Notes under the pieces: generated by a model
Databases searched by the model: none
The model's input: the letters and a program-made list of their open reading frames with translations, nothing else
What the model was told of the DNA's origin: nothing
Part shown: one piece after another, positions 16,407 to 26,138 of the stretch
Numbering within the stretch: position 1 is the first letter of the stretch
Layout of the letters: each line of letters begins with the position of its first letter
Program-made: the position numbers and the translations under genes
From: Duganella phyllosphaerae
GTDB lineage: Bacteria > Pseudomonadota > Gammaproteobacteria > Burkholderiales > Burkholderiaceae_D
Direction of reading: 5' to 3'
DNA length: 56,036 nucleotides
Assembly: GCF_001758785.1 (NCBI RefSeq)
Contig: NZ_LROM01000113.1
Coordinates: forward strand, 1 to 56,036

Positions 16407-17867
16407 TTACGCCGTGCCGCCAACGGTCACGCCGTCGATGCGCAACGTGGGTTGCCCCACGCCCACCGGCACGCTCTGCCCTTCCTTGCCGCACACGCCC
16501 ACGCCCGGGTCGAGCCGCATGTCGTTGCCGATCATCGACACGCGATGGAGCACCTCCGGACCATTGCCGATCAGCGTGGCGCCCTTGACCGGGTAAGTCA
16601 CCTTGCCGTTTTCGATCATGTAAGCCTCGCTGGCCGAGAACACGAACTTGCCGTTGGTGATATCGACCTGGCCGCCGCCGAAATTGACCGCATACAGACC
16701 GTTTTTCACCGACGCCAGGATCTCGCCCGGGTCCTGGTCGCCGCCGAGCATATACGTGTTGGTCATGCGCGGCATCGGCAGGTGGGCGAACGATTCGCGG
16801 CGGGCGTTGCCGGTGACCGGCATCTTCATCAGGCGCGCGTTCATGGTGTCCTGGATGTAGCCGGTCAGGATGCCGTCCTCGATCAGGGTGGTGCACTGGG
16901 TGGGATTGCCCTCGTCGTCGATATTGAGCGAACCACGGCGATCGGGCAAGGTGCCGTCGTCCACCACGGTGACGCCCCTGGCTGCCACCCGTTCGCCGAT
17001 CATGCCGGAGAACGTGGACGAACCCTTGCGGTTGAAGTCGCCTTCGAGGCCGTGGCCGATCGCTTCGTGCAGCAAAATCCCGGGCCAGCCCGGTCCCAGC
17101 ACCACGGTCATGGGACCGGCCGGCGCCGGCCGCGCATCGAGGTTGATCACGGCGCCATCGACCGCCTCGGCCGCATACGATTCCAGCAAGGCATCGCTGA
17201 AGTAGTCGTAGCTGTAACGCCCGCCGCCGCCCGACGAACCGGTTTCGCGGCGGCCGTTCTGCTCGACGATGACGGTGAGCGACAGCCGTACCAGCGGCCG
17301 GATGTCGGCCGCCAGCACGCCGTCGCTGCGCGCGACCAGCACCACGTCGTATTCGCCGGCCAGGCCTGCCATTACCTGGACCACGCGCGGGTCGCGCGCG
17401 CGCGCCATCTTTTCCACGCGCTCGAGCAGCGCCACCTTGGCGGTCGCATCGAGCGAGGCCAGCGGATCGTGCGGCAGGTACAGCGCGCGGCCACCGACCG
17501 GCGTGATGGCGCCGGCCACCTTGATCTTACCATTGCCCGCGCGGGCAATGGTGCGGGTGGCAGCGGCCGCCTCGCGCAGCGCCACCTCGGAGATATCGTC
17601 CGAATACGAGAACGCCGTCTTGTCGCCGGAAATGGCGCGCACACCCACGCCCTGGTCGATGGCGAAGCTGCCGGTCTTGACGATGCCCTCTTCCAGGCTC
17701 CAGCCTTCGCTCTTGGTGAACTGGAAATACAGGTCGGCGTAATCGACCTTGTGGGTGAACATCGACCCCAGCGTTCTCAACAGCTTGTCCTCGTCCAGGC
17801 CGAACGGCGTGAGCAGGATGTCGCGGGCGACCGCCAGGGTGGCGAGGTTGGCTTCGAATGGCTTCAT
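16407..17867 (-). CDS. tldD: Metalloprotease TldD
   Basis: TldD forms a heterodimeric zinc protease with TldE/PmbA that degrades unfolded or leader peptides in the cytoplasm, known from microcin B17 maturation and CcdA turnover. The 486-aa product fits the family length (about 480). It shows the family HExxxH zinc motif as HEAIGH at residues 267-272, within GILLHEAIGHGLEGDFNRKG. A C-terminal cysteine-containing family segment is also present (GVGVCGKEGQSVPVGVG). The gene is last in a minus-strand unit with the nitrilase gene 24 bases upstream and yhdP before that. yhdP and tldD are also neighbours in Escherichia coli. pmbA is not in the window. Confidence 0.95.
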   Translation of the reverse strand: MKPFEANLATLAVARDILLTPFGLDEDKLLRTLGSMFTHKVDYADLYFQFTKSEGWSLEEGIVKTGSFAIDQGVGVRAISGDKTAFSYSDDISEVALREAAAATRTIARAGNGKIKVAGAITPVGGRALYLPHDPLASLDATAKVALLERVEKMARARDPRVVQVMAGLAGEYDVVLVARSDGVLAADIRPLVRLSLTVIVEQNGRRETGSSGGGGRYSYDYFSDALLESYAAEAVDGAVINLDARPAPAGPMTVVLGPGWPGILLHEAIGHGLEGDFNRKGSSTFSGMIGERVAARGVTVVDDGTLPDRRGSLNIDDEGNPTQCTTLIEDGILTGYIQDTMNARLMKMPVTGNARRESFAHLPMPRMTNTYMLGGDQDPGEILASVKNGLYAVNFGGGQVDITNGKFVFSASEAYMIENGKVTYPVKGATLIGNGPEVLHRVSMIGNDMRLDPGVGVCGKEGQSVPVGVGQPTLRIDGVTVGGTA

Positions 17868-17891
17868 GATGGTTCTCGTACTAGCAATGGA

Positions 17892-18692
17892 TTACATGGT
17901 CCGGTGTTTTAGCGCCGGCAGACTCTGACGCACGCCTTCCATGAAGGCCGGGTCGATCTCGCCGGCCACCACGCCCTCGCCCTCGGCCAGCATCGACTTG
18001 ACCGTGCCCCATGGGTCGATCAGCATGCTGTGGCCCCAGGTGCGGCGCCCGTTCGGGTGCATGCCGCCTTGCGCAGCGGCCAGCACGTAGCACTGGTTTT
18101 CGATGGCGCGCGCGCGCAGCAGGATTTCCCAGTGGGCCTGTCCGGTAGTGTAGGTAAACGCCGCCGGCAGCACGATCAGCGACACTGGCCCCATGGCGCG
18201 GAACAGTTCGGGAAAACGCAGGTCGTAGCAGACCGACATGCCCACCTTGCCGAACGGCGCGTCGAGCACGCCAATATTTTTGCCCGGCACAATGGTCTTC
18301 GATTCGTTGTACGACTCGGCGCCCTGGCTGAAGCCGAACAAATGGATCTTGTCGTAACGGCCGGCCGACTCGCCTTGCGGGTTATAGACCAGCGTGGTGT
18401 TGACCACCTTGAGCGGGTCATCGGACGCCAGCGGCAGCGTACCGCCGATCAGCCAGATGCCGAGCTCGCGCGCCAGTTTTGCCATGAAGTCCTGGATCGG
18501 GCCCTGGCCCAGCGGCTCGGCCACGGCGACCTTGTCGCTGTCCTTGACGCCCATGATGGCCCAGTACTCGGGCAGCAGCACCAGGTGCGCGCCGTCGGCG
18601 GCAGCCTGGCGCACCAGCCGGTCGGCGGTGGCGATATTGTCCGTGACGGACGGCGAGGAAATCATCTGGATGGCGGCGACGGTATGGCGCAT
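17892..18692 (-). CDS. Carbon-nitrogen hydrolase, nitrilase family (Nit1-like; probable deaminated glutathione amidase)
   Basis: The 266-aa protein has the nitrilase-superfamily triad: Glu42 in LLPEYWAIMG, Lys115 in GRYDKIHLFGF and nucleophile Cys155 in VGMSVCYDLRFPELFR. Length and the GRYDKIHLFGF sequence are typical of the Nit1/YbeM branch. Studied members of that branch hydrolyse deaminated glutathione, a side product of transaminases. Other omega-amidase-like substrates are possible, so no gene symbol is given. GGGAGA just before the ATG supports the start. It lies between yhdP (20 bases upstream) and tldD (24 bases downstream) and is almost surely co-transcribed with them. Confidence 0.9.
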   Translation of the reverse strand: MRHTVAAIQMISSPSVTDNIATADRLVRQAAADGAHLVLLPEYWAIMGVKDSDKVAVAEPLGQGPIQDFMAKLARELGIWLIGGTLPLASDDPLKVVNTTLVYNPQGESAGRYDKIHLFGFSQGAESYNESKTIVPGKNIGVLDAPFGKVGMSVCYDLRFPELFRAMGPVSLIVLPAAFTYTTGQAHWEILLRARAIENQCYVLAAAQGGMHPNGRRTWGHSMLIDPWGTVKSMLAEGEGVVAGEIDPAFMEGVRQSLPALKHRTM

Positions 18693-18712
18693 GGCAAGTC
18701 TCCCTGTCTTGG

Positions 18713-21700
18713 TTATTTTGCGCTCCTGGCCGCTGGCGGATCAGCCTTGGCGGCGTCGAGCTTGGTGACAACCGGCGCCTTCCACGGCCCGGTCACCTGC
18801 ATATGATAGGTCAATGCCTTCATGACGGGGGCGCTGAGGAATAATTGCGCCAGAAAACTGCCCAGGCCGATCACGGGATTGACGGCCAGCGCGTACACCA
18901 GCGGCGCCGTACCGAGGTTCACTTCCGGTATCACCACCACGTGCAAATTGGTCAGCTCGTTGGCGATGTCGGCGCTGCCGTCCATCAGCACGGTAGCGGC
19001 CATGCCGTGCATTTTCAGGTTATCGGTGCGCACGATGCCGTGCTCGATGCTGGCATTGGCGGTCAGGCCGTCGAAGGCCAGGCCTTCGGAAAACACGTCG
19101 TGGAAGTCGAGCTTGAGCAGGCGCGGCAGCGCTTGCAGGCTGAGCACACCGAGCAGCTTGGCCGCGCCCGGGTCCTGCTTGATGAACTGGCCCTTCTCCA
19201 CGTTCATGACGATCTGGCCCGACAGGCTGGGCAAGTCCATCGCGTACGGCAACCCGTTCCACACGACGTCGCCCTTGAGCGAACCCTTGCCGTTGCGCAC
19301 GGTGCCGACAAAACCGAAACGGTCGAGCAGCTTGCCGGCATCAAAAATGTCGAGGTTGAAATTGAGATCGGTGGTGTGGGCATTGCCGCGCGTGGTCCAC
19401 TTGCCGGTGCCGGTCAGTTCGCCGTCGGCGTTGGCCAGCGACAGCTTGCTGATGCGCCACACGCGCGAATCGGGCAACTGCACATTGCTCGCTTGCAGGT
19501 CGAGCTGGCCCAGCGGCTTGTTGAACAGCTCGAAGCGGTCGATCTTGATGTCCAGCGCCGGAATGGTGGCGGCGGCGCTGCTCTTGCCATCAAGCAGGTC
19601 GGCCACTTCGTTCGAGGCCGAGGCCGGTATCACCAGCGACGACAGGCGCGCCGTCACCTTGCCCAGGCCGTGGCCGGTGGACGGCTCGCTCCAGGTCAGG
19701 TGGCCATTGGCCTGGGTGGAATCGATATTGGCTTGCCAGATGCTTTGACGGCGCGTCACGCCCACCACCACGTTTTGCAACTTGCGCGCGCCGATCAACA
19801 GTTCGCCGGTACGCGCAGCAATCGCGTCGGGCACCACGTACTGGCTGAAGTCGGCGCTGTCGGCGTCGCCCGTGACGGCAGCCGCAGTGCTGTCGGTGTT
19901 GTTGCCCGGCCGGTCACCAGCGACGGCCTTGCCGAAGTCGAGCCAGGCGTCGGCATTGAACACGGGCAGGCTGATGTTGAGGGTCAGGCCGCTCTCCGGT
20001 TCCGGCGCCGGGGCATTGATGCCGATACCGCCGCGCACCAGTTGCCACGGCGTCTTGCCGCTGGCGGTCGTCAGTTTCTGGCGCTGGTAGTGGGCGGCCA
20101 TGCCCGAACCGAGCGCGATACGGATGTCGTCGTGCAGCGCGCCGCCTGCATCGGCCGTCAGGCCGCTATTGAGCACGAAACGCAGCGGCATATTATCGAG
20201 CGCCGGCTTACTCAGCGGCGCAGGCAGGTCCAGCGCCAGCCCGGACAGGCTGGAATCGACGGCAACAACGAGCTGATGGTCGCGCACGGTGACGGTGCCG
20301 GTGTACTTGGCCGTGCCCGAGAAATGGCTGGCCAGGCGCTGCATCACCGGGGCGGTATAAGTCTTGCGGAAGCCGTCGGCGGTCAGCATGCCGCCAAGCT
20401 TGATGACGATGGCATTGTCGCGCTGGGTGCCGCCGGTAATCGAGACCGGACCGTCGAGGAAGGTGCCGGACAGCTGGTTGAGGTTGACGCCGCGCTCGTT
20501 GAATTCGATCTTGCCCTGGGCCGCCTGCACCACCGGCAAATCCTTCAGCAGCACGATGTCGTTGTTATTGAGTTGCAGCGTGCCGTCCACCTTGGCATCG
20601 AGCAGATGCGCCAGCGGCAGGCGCAGCTTGAGCGCCAGGGTGGCGTTGCCGGTCGCTTCGGTGTCGTCGGTAAAGTGCGAAATCCATTCCAGCACCGGGC
20701 TGTGGTCGACGTACCGGAGGAATTCCTGCATCGGGCCGGCGGCATTGCCGTCGATTTCCAGCATCGAATCGTGGATCGTCAAATCGGGAATCACGGCCTT
20801 GACGTTGGTGAGCGCCACGCCGGCGGTGGTGGCGGTGTCGCCGCGAATTTCCATGCGGCCGCGCTCGAACACGAAGCTGCCCTTGATGTGTTCGGCCTGC
20901 GGCCACTCGGGCAGCGGCTGGCCGTCCTTGCCCAGCTCTTTCCCCCCGCGCAGGTAATGGCCGGGCGCGTAATTGAGCTTACCCTCGGTCAGCTTGCCGG
21001 CCACCTTGAATTCGCCGTGCGGCGCGTGCTCGCCCTGGAACGGAAAATGCGCCAGGTCGCCGCGCACCCGCACGCTGACATCGCTGGCGGTGCCGCCCTC
21101 GAGCGCGCCGGTCAGCCAGGTGTAAAGATCATGCGGGGTCTGGAGCGGCAGGTAGCGGTTGATGCGGTTGATCTGGAAACCGTCGAGCGCGCCGGTCAGG
21201 TCCACCGTGCCAGCGCCCTTGCCCGACAGCGGCATGGTGTGGCTGCCGCTCAGCGTACCGGACAGTCCTTCCTGCAGGAAGTCCATGCTGTCGATCTTGA
21301 GCAGCAATTGGTCCTTGGGCAGGAACGACCAGCGCGCCTTGAGATTGAGGCGGTCGAACGGCATGGCCGGATCGGTGAAATAGCCGGGCAGTTGCAACAC
21401 CAGGTTTTCCGAAGCCAGCGCGAAGCTGCCGCCCTGGTCGGTGGCGTCGATCGCGCCGGTCAGGTTGTCGAAGCCCGGGATCGCCGGCACTGCCGCTGTG
21501 GCCGGGATCTTGCCGTTTTTGGGCTGGGCCAGGCGCGCCGGCTGCGGTTTCAGGCCCAGGCCCACCAGGTCGCCTTTGACCCGGTACGATTGCAGTGCCG
21601 GAAACTTGCCCTGCCACTCCGCCGAGAAATTGCGCAGCAAGCCGCTCGGCGAGGTATCGGCCAGCAGCGTGCGCTGCTGCGGCGTGAGCGGCAGGCGCGA

Positions 21701-22954
21701 GGCGATGCCGGCCAGCGTGCGCAGGTCCAGTTGCGGTGCGCGCACTTCGTACTTTTCCGGCCGCGGGCCGGCAGCAGCGGTGAATTTTTCCGACAGCGAG
21801 GTTGGCGCCATCACCAGTCCGTCGCTGGTGGTGAGCGTGAGGCTGGTGATCTCGAGGCTGTGGCCACGGGCACCGAATTTTCGGGCGTCAGGGCTGGCGC
21901 CGGTTACTGGGCGAGCGTGGTTGGACACCAACGGCGGCAACTCCTCGCGCGCGGCAATGCGGCCGGTCAGCTGTTGCAGGTCGAGCACAGGTAAATCGTT
22001 GGCCAGCACGGCCGAGACGTCGCGCAGGCCGAGGTCGGCGGTAAAGCCGGTCAGGCGCTGCTGGTCGAAACTGAGCCAGGTGCGCAGCGAACCGCCACCG
22101 GAATTCAACGCGAACGGAAAGTCGAGCCACGCCTTCCAGGCCGCGACATCGGTATCGCGCAGGTCGGCGTACAGCTCGCCCTTCCACATCGACGTGTTCG
22201 ATACTCGGGCGCCAAAGGCCGGGTGGGCAAAGTCGGCGCGCACGTCCAGCGGACCTGCCAGCGTGGCCGGCGGCGTGGCCTTGACCGCCAGCTGGTGATG
22301 CAGCCACTCATTGCGCAACCGGGCGGTGACGCCGGTGAGCGCCAGCGGAGGCGCACCGCGCTGGTCGTCGGTCCAGCGCACGCGGCCGTCGCGGATGACG
22401 ATCTCGCGCTGCGCCAGCAGCCATTCCAGGCCACGGCCATCGGACGGCTGGCCGGGATCGAGGTACAGGCCCGCCACGACCAGCTTGCCATCGGCGGCGC
22501 GGCGGATATCGAGATCGGGTTGTTTGAGCGACAAGGCGTGGAAGCGCGGCTCGGCAGTGACCACGGTCATCCACGACAGCGTGGCGGCCACCTCGGGCAG
22601 GCGCAGCGCGGCCTGGCCCTGGCGGTCGCGCAGCACCACGTCGCCCAGGGTGAGCGTGGGACGAAAGCCGGTCCAGGAAGCGTCGATGCGGGCGATGTTG
22701 ACCGGGTTGCCGGCGGCGCGGCTGGCCAGCCGTTCGATGTCGTCGCGGTAATGCTCGATATTGGGCAGCACCGCGTAGCGCAGCACCAGGAACAGGATGG
22801 CAAACGCGAAATAGCCGAGCAGCGCCAGCTTGACGGTGAAGCCGAGGACGTGATGGGTGGCCACGTTGCAGACCCGATAGGCGGCGCGCAGCCGGTGCCA
22901 GCGCACGGCCAACGGCCCTTCGGCTGTCGCGGTCTCCTCTTCTGTTTTCTGCAT
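18713..22954 (-). CDS. yhdP: YhdP family protein (AsmA-like inter-membrane phospholipid transport)
   Basis: The 1413-aa product is a giant AsmA-like protein. YhdP, TamB and YdbH form envelope-spanning bridges that carry phospholipids from the inner to the outer membrane. One N-terminal membrane helix (about residues 38-62, LALLGYFAFAILFLVLRYAVL region) anchors it, and the remainder is periplasmic and beta-rich. The C-terminal YhdP signature is clear: WNGLPYAMDLPSLSGQIVMN, then GQFIKQDPGAAKLLGVLSLQ and ALAVNPVIGLGSFLAQ. Length is somewhat above the E. coli protein (about 1266), with loop insertions rich in Pro and Ala. It is the first gene of the yhdP-nitrilase-tldD unit and is divergent from glnE, with 197 bp between the starts. 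The ribosome site is weak, so the exact start is uncertain. Confidence 0.93.
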   Translation of the reverse strand: MQKTEEETATAEGPLAVRWHRLRAAYRVCNVATHHVLGFTVKLALLGYFAFAILFLVLRYAVLPNIEHYRDDIERLASRAAGNPVNIARIDASWTGFRPTLTLGDVVLRDRQGQAALRLPEVAATLSWMTVVTAEPRFHALSLKQPDLDIRRAADGKLVVAGLYLDPGQPSDGRGLEWLLAQREIVIRDGRVRWTDDQRGAPPLALTGVTARLRNEWLHHQLAVKATPPATLAGPLDVRADFAHPAFGARVSNTSMWKGELYADLRDTDVAAWKAWLDFPFALNSGGGSLRTWLSFDQQRLTGFTADLGLRDVSAVLANDLPVLDLQQLTGRIAAREELPPLVSNHARPVTGASPDARKFGARGHSLEITSLTLTTSDGLVMAPTSLSEKFTAAAGPRPEKYEVRAPQLDLRTLAGIASRLPLTPQQRTLLADTSPSGLLRNFSAEWQGKFPALQSYRVKGDLVGLGLKPQPARLAQPKNGKIPATAAVPAIPGFDNLTGAIDATDQGGSFALASENLVLQLPGYFTDPAMPFDRLNLKARWSFLPKDQLLLKIDSMDFLQEGLSGTLSGSHTMPLSGKGAGTVDLTGALDGFQINRINRYLPLQTPHDLYTWLTGALEGGTASDVSVRVRGDLAHFPFQGEHAPHGEFKVAGKLTEGKLNYAPGHYLRGGKELGKDGQPLPEWPQAEHIKGSFVFERGRMEIRGDTATTAGVALTNVKAVIPDLTIHDSMLEIDGNAAGPMQEFLRYVDHSPVLEWISHFTDDTEATGNATLALKLRLPLAHLLDAKVDGTLQLNNNDIVLLKDLPVVQAAQGKIEFNERGVNLNQLSGTFLDGPVSITGGTQRDNAIVIKLGGMLTADGFRKTYTAPVMQRLASHFSGTAKYTGTVTVRDHQLVVAVDSSLSGLALDLPAPLSKPALDNMPLRFVLNSGLTADAGGALHDDIRIALGSGMAAHYQRQKLTTASGKTPWQLVRGGIGINAPAPEPESGLTLNISLPVFNADAWLDFGKAVAGDRPGNNTDSTAAAVTGDADSADFSQYVVPDAIAARTGELLIGARKLQNVVVGVTRRQSIWQANIDSTQANGHLTWSEPSTGHGLGKVTARLSSLVIPASASNEVADLLDGKSSAAATIPALDIKIDRFELFNKPLGQLDLQASNVQLPDSRVWRISKLSLANADGELTGTGKWTTRGNAHTTDLNFNLDIFDAGKLLDRFGFVGTVRNGKGSLKGDVVWNGLPYAMDLPSLSGQIVMNVEKGQFIKQDPGAAKLLGVLSLQALPRLLKLDFHDVFSEGLAFDGLTANASIEHGIVRTDNLKMHGMAATVLMDGSADIANELTNLHVVVIPEVNLGTAPLVYALAVNPVIGLGSFLAQLFLSAPVMKALTYHMQVTGPWKAPVVTKLDAAKADPPAARSAK

Positions 22955-23151
22955 CTAGTAATTAAAAATTCGGTTCAAAGCCTGGCCAGGCATACAATTA
23001 TCGCTAAATCACTGCCACATCGGGTTCAAGCCGGTCGTGCTTGCAGGGATTCTACCGCATCGGGGAGACCGCACAGCGGCGGCAGGCCGCGCGAACCGGT
23101 GTTTTTACACGCATTTTCCCGATTAATTTCCAACGGAGCCATTGCCAGTCC

Positions 23152-25908
23152 ATGATCGCCCCTACCGTTTCCCGTTTTTACCAGCGCTGGCTGGCCGCGG
23201 CACCGGACCGCGCCGCCAAGTCGGACGCCATCGCCCTGCTCAACCTGGCTGAAATCGACCTCGACGCTTACCTGGCGCAGGAAGCCGTGGCCGGTGTGGG
23301 TACCAGTGCGGAGGGTGCGCCGCCGCTGCCGCTGGTTCGCGCCATGCGGCGCCTGCGCAACCTGCTGGTGTGCGGCCTGATCCGGCGCGACCTCGAAGGC
23401 CGCGCCGACCTCGGCGAAGTGGTCGAGGCGATGACCCGCTTTGCCGACTTCGCCATCGCAAAACACGTGGCGGAAATCGACGCCGAATTGCGCGCCAACC
23501 ACGGTGTGCCGATGGGCCGCGAGTCGGGCGTGCCGCAGGAACTGATGGTGCTGGCCATGGGCAAGCAAGGCGGACGCGAACTCAATGTCTCGTCCGACAT
23601 CGACCTGATCTTCGTGTATCCCGAAGATGGGGACACGGCTGCCGGGCCCGGCCAGCGCGGTTTGTCCAACCACGAGTATTTCATTCGCCTGGGCAAGAAG
23701 CTGATCGCCGCGCTAGCGGAGATCACCGAAGATGGCTACACGTTCCGCGTCGATATGGCGTTGCGGCCAAACGGCGGCTCCGGCCCGCTGGCCGCCAGCC
23801 TGTCGATGGTGGAGAACTACCTGATCGTCCAGGGCCGCGAATGGGAGCGTTACGCGTGGGTGAAAGCGCGCGCCGTCACCGGCCGCGCCGAGGACATCGA
23901 CGCGCTCGACGCCATCGTGCGGCCGTTCGTGTTCCGCCGCTACCTCGACTTTGGCGTGATCGACGCCATCCGCACCATGCACGCCCAGATCCGCGCCGAA
24001 GTGAACCGCCAGGAGCGCCTGCACCCGGACCGCAGCAACAACGTCAAGCTGGGCCGCGGCGGCATCCGCGAAATCGAATTCCTCACCCAGGTGTTCCAGC
24101 TGATCCGCGGTGGCCGCGACGCCGCCCTGCGCGAGCGTTCCACCCGCAGCACCTTGCGCATCGTCGCCGAAAAAGGGCTGTTGTCGCACACGATCGTCTA
24201 TCAACTGCTCGCTTCCTACACGTTCCTGCGCAACCTCGAACACCGCCTTCAATACCTCGACGACGCCCAGACCCATACCCTGCCCGCCAGCGACGCCGAT
24301 CGCCAGCTGGTCGCCGACATGATGGGCGCGGCCGACGTGCCGGCCCTGCTGGCGCAGCTCGAGGCGCACCGCCAGTTCGTCGCCGGCCAGTTCGACGAGA
24401 TGTTTGCCGACAAGACCAGCGAGAACGAGCACCAGATCGAACTGCAATCGAGCAACGACTGCGCCGATCCCGACAATTTCGAAGCCATGGTGGCGCAATT
24501 CACCGCGCTCGGCTTCGCCGATGCGGCCGGCGCGGCCAAGCGCCTGGTGGCCACCTGGCAGGCGCCGCGCCTGCAATCGCTGCCCGAGGCGAGCCGCAAC
24601 CGCCTGCAGGCGCTGATCAATACGGCGGCGCCGCTGATCGTCGCCTGCGCGCGCGAGTCCGGCGGCGACCAGCACGCCACGCTGGGCCGGCTGCTCGACT
24701 TCCTCGAGGCCATCGCCCGCCGCTCGGCCTACCTGTCGCTGCTGACCGAGTACCCGCACACGCTGGTGCGCGTGATCCGCATGGTGCATGCGAGCGGCTG
24801 GGCCGCCAAGTTCCTCAGCCAGCACCCGATCCTGCTCGACGAACTGCTCGACGACCGCGTGCGCAACGCCGTGTTCGATCCGGTCAGCCTGGCCGCCGAC
24901 CTGCGTTTGCAACTCGACGCCGCCGCCGGCGACACCGAGCGGCAGATGGACATCCTGCGCGAAATCCACCACGCCCAGCTGTTCCACCTGCTGGCCCAGG
25001 ACCTGGCCGGCGACCTGACCGTGGAACGGCTGGCCGACCACCTGTCGGCGCTGGCCGACACCATCGTCGATGCGTCGATCCAGGCGATCTGGCAGACCGT
25101 GGCCACGCGCCATCGCGAGGTACCGCAGTTCGCGGTAATCGCCTACGGCAAGCTGGGCGGCAAGGAGCTCGGCTACGTGTCCGACCTCGACGTGATCTTC
25201 CTGTTCGACGACACCGACCAGGACGCGCCGGCCCAGTACGCCAAGCTGGCGCAGCGCTTCATCACCTGGATGACTTCGTACACCTCGGCCGGCATCCTGT
25301 TCGACATCGACACCGCGCTGCGCCCCGACGGCGCCTCCGGCATGCTGGTCTCGAGCGTGGGTGCGTTTGAAAAATATCAGACCAGCTCGGCCTGGATCTG
25401 GGAACACCAGGCCCTCACGCGCGCGCGCTTTTGCGCCGGCGACACCGCCATCGGCCAGCGCTTCGACCAGATCCGCGACACCGTGCTGCGCAAGGAACGC
25501 CCGGCCGACAGCCCGCTGCGCACCGAAGTGGTGGCCATGCGCAAGCGCATGGTCGACGCCAAGCCCAACACCACCGCGCTGTTCGACCTCAAGCAGGACG
25601 CCGGCGGCATGATCGACATCGAGTTCATGGTGCAGTACCTGGTGCTGCAATATGCGCACACCTATCCGGAACTGACCGTCAACATGGGCAATATCGGCCT
25701 GCTGAAAATGATGGCCGGCCTCGGCCTGATCGACACCGACCTGGCGGCCGAAGTGGGCAATGCCTACCGCAAGCTGCGCAAGCTGCAGCACCAGTTGCGC
25801 TTGCAAGGGCAAGACCTGGCGCGGGTCGAGCCGGCACTGGTGGCAGACGAAGTGCGGCGCGTGCTGACCTTGTGGGAGCAGCTGTTCGGTCCGCGTATGG
25901 CGACTTGA
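23152..25908 (+). CDS. glnE: Bifunctional glutamine synthetase adenylyltransferase/deadenylase
   Basis: GlnE attaches AMP to and removes it from a tyrosine of glutamine synthetase, under control of PII and glutamine. The 918-aa product has two nucleotidyltransferase domains: the N-terminal deadenylase with GGRELNVSSDIDLIF at about 140-154, and the C-terminal adenylyltransferase with GKLGGKELGYVSDLDVIF near residue 670. Each carries the G-G...D-x-D metal motif intact. A regulatory helical region lies between and after them. The frame is open 37 codons further upstream, but the ATG at 23152 (MIAPTVSRFYQRWL) is the family-like start. Its substrate GlnA is encoded at 52308 in the same window, where the modified tyrosine is conserved. 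The gene stands alone and ends at an intrinsic terminator. Confidence 0.97.
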   Translation: MIAPTVSRFYQRWLAAAPDRAAKSDAIALLNLAEIDLDAYLAQEAVAGVGTSAEGAPPLPLVRAMRRLRNLLVCGLIRRDLEGRADLGEVVEAMTRFADFAIAKHVAEIDAELRANHGVPMGRESGVPQELMVLAMGKQGGRELNVSSDIDLIFVYPEDGDTAAGPGQRGLSNHEYFIRLGKKLIAALAEITEDGYTFRVDMALRPNGGSGPLAASLSMVENYLIVQGREWERYAWVKARAVTGRAEDIDALDAIVRPFVFRRYLDFGVIDAIRTMHAQIRAEVNRQERLHPDRSNNVKLGRGGIREIEFLTQVFQLIRGGRDAALRERSTRSTLRIVAEKGLLSHTIVYQLLASYTFLRNLEHRLQYLDDAQTHTLPASDADRQLVADMMGAADVPALLAQLEAHRQFVAGQFDEMFADKTSENEHQIELQSSNDCADPDNFEAMVAQFTALGFADAAGAAKRLVATWQAPRLQSLPEASRNRLQALINTAAPLIVACARESGGDQHATLGRLLDFLEAIARRSAYLSLLTEYPHTLVRVIRMVHASGWAAKFLSQHPILLDELLDDRVRNAVFDPVSLAADLRLQLDAAAGDTERQMDILREIHHAQLFHLLAQDLAGDLTVERLADHLSALADTIVDASIQAIWQTVATRHREVPQFAVIAYGKLGGKELGYVSDLDVIFLFDDTDQDAPAQYAKLAQRFITWMTSYTSAGILFDIDTALRPDGASGMLVSSVGAFEKYQTSSAWIWEHQALTRARFCAGDTAIGQRFDQIRDTVLRKERPADSPLRTEVVAMRKRMVDAKPNTTALFDLKQDAGGMIDIEFMVQYLVLQYAHTYPELTVNMGNIGLLKMMAGLGLIDTDLAAEVGNAYRKLRKLQHQLRLQGQDLARVEPALVADEVRRVLTLWEQLFGPRMAT

Positions 25909-25931
25909 TCCCACCTGCAAACCAGCGCCGC

Positions 25932-25956
25932 AGCCGGGACTTTTTCCGGCTTTTTT
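25932..25956 (+). terminator. Intrinsic terminator after glnE
   Basis: AGCCGG (25932-25937) pairs with CCGGCT (25946-25951), with a run of six T ending at 25956. Confidence 0.8.
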
Positions 25957-26138
25957 ACGCCTGTTGCAACCATTGTGGAGCTAACTCTGCTGTAAAAATA
26001 ACATTGTTGCTTTTTTGAGAATCCTGGCGTGTGCTCGTTTACACAGCCGTACTCCGGTGCGAAATTAGTTGATCACGCCGGGCGGTTTGCCGCCAGCGGC
26101 CACCGCCAGGCGGTGTCAACCACTCACGAGGAGTCGCA

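Noticed and set aside
18845..21994. A 1049-codon open frame on the plus strand opposite yhdP
   Set aside because: Composition (very rich in Gln, Arg, His, Ala) and lack of motifs show it is the shadow of yhdP, whose signatures are clear.
23370..25370. A 666-codon Arg/Pro-rich frame inside glnE on the same strand
   Set aside because: Out-of-frame reading of GC-rich glnE; no motifs.
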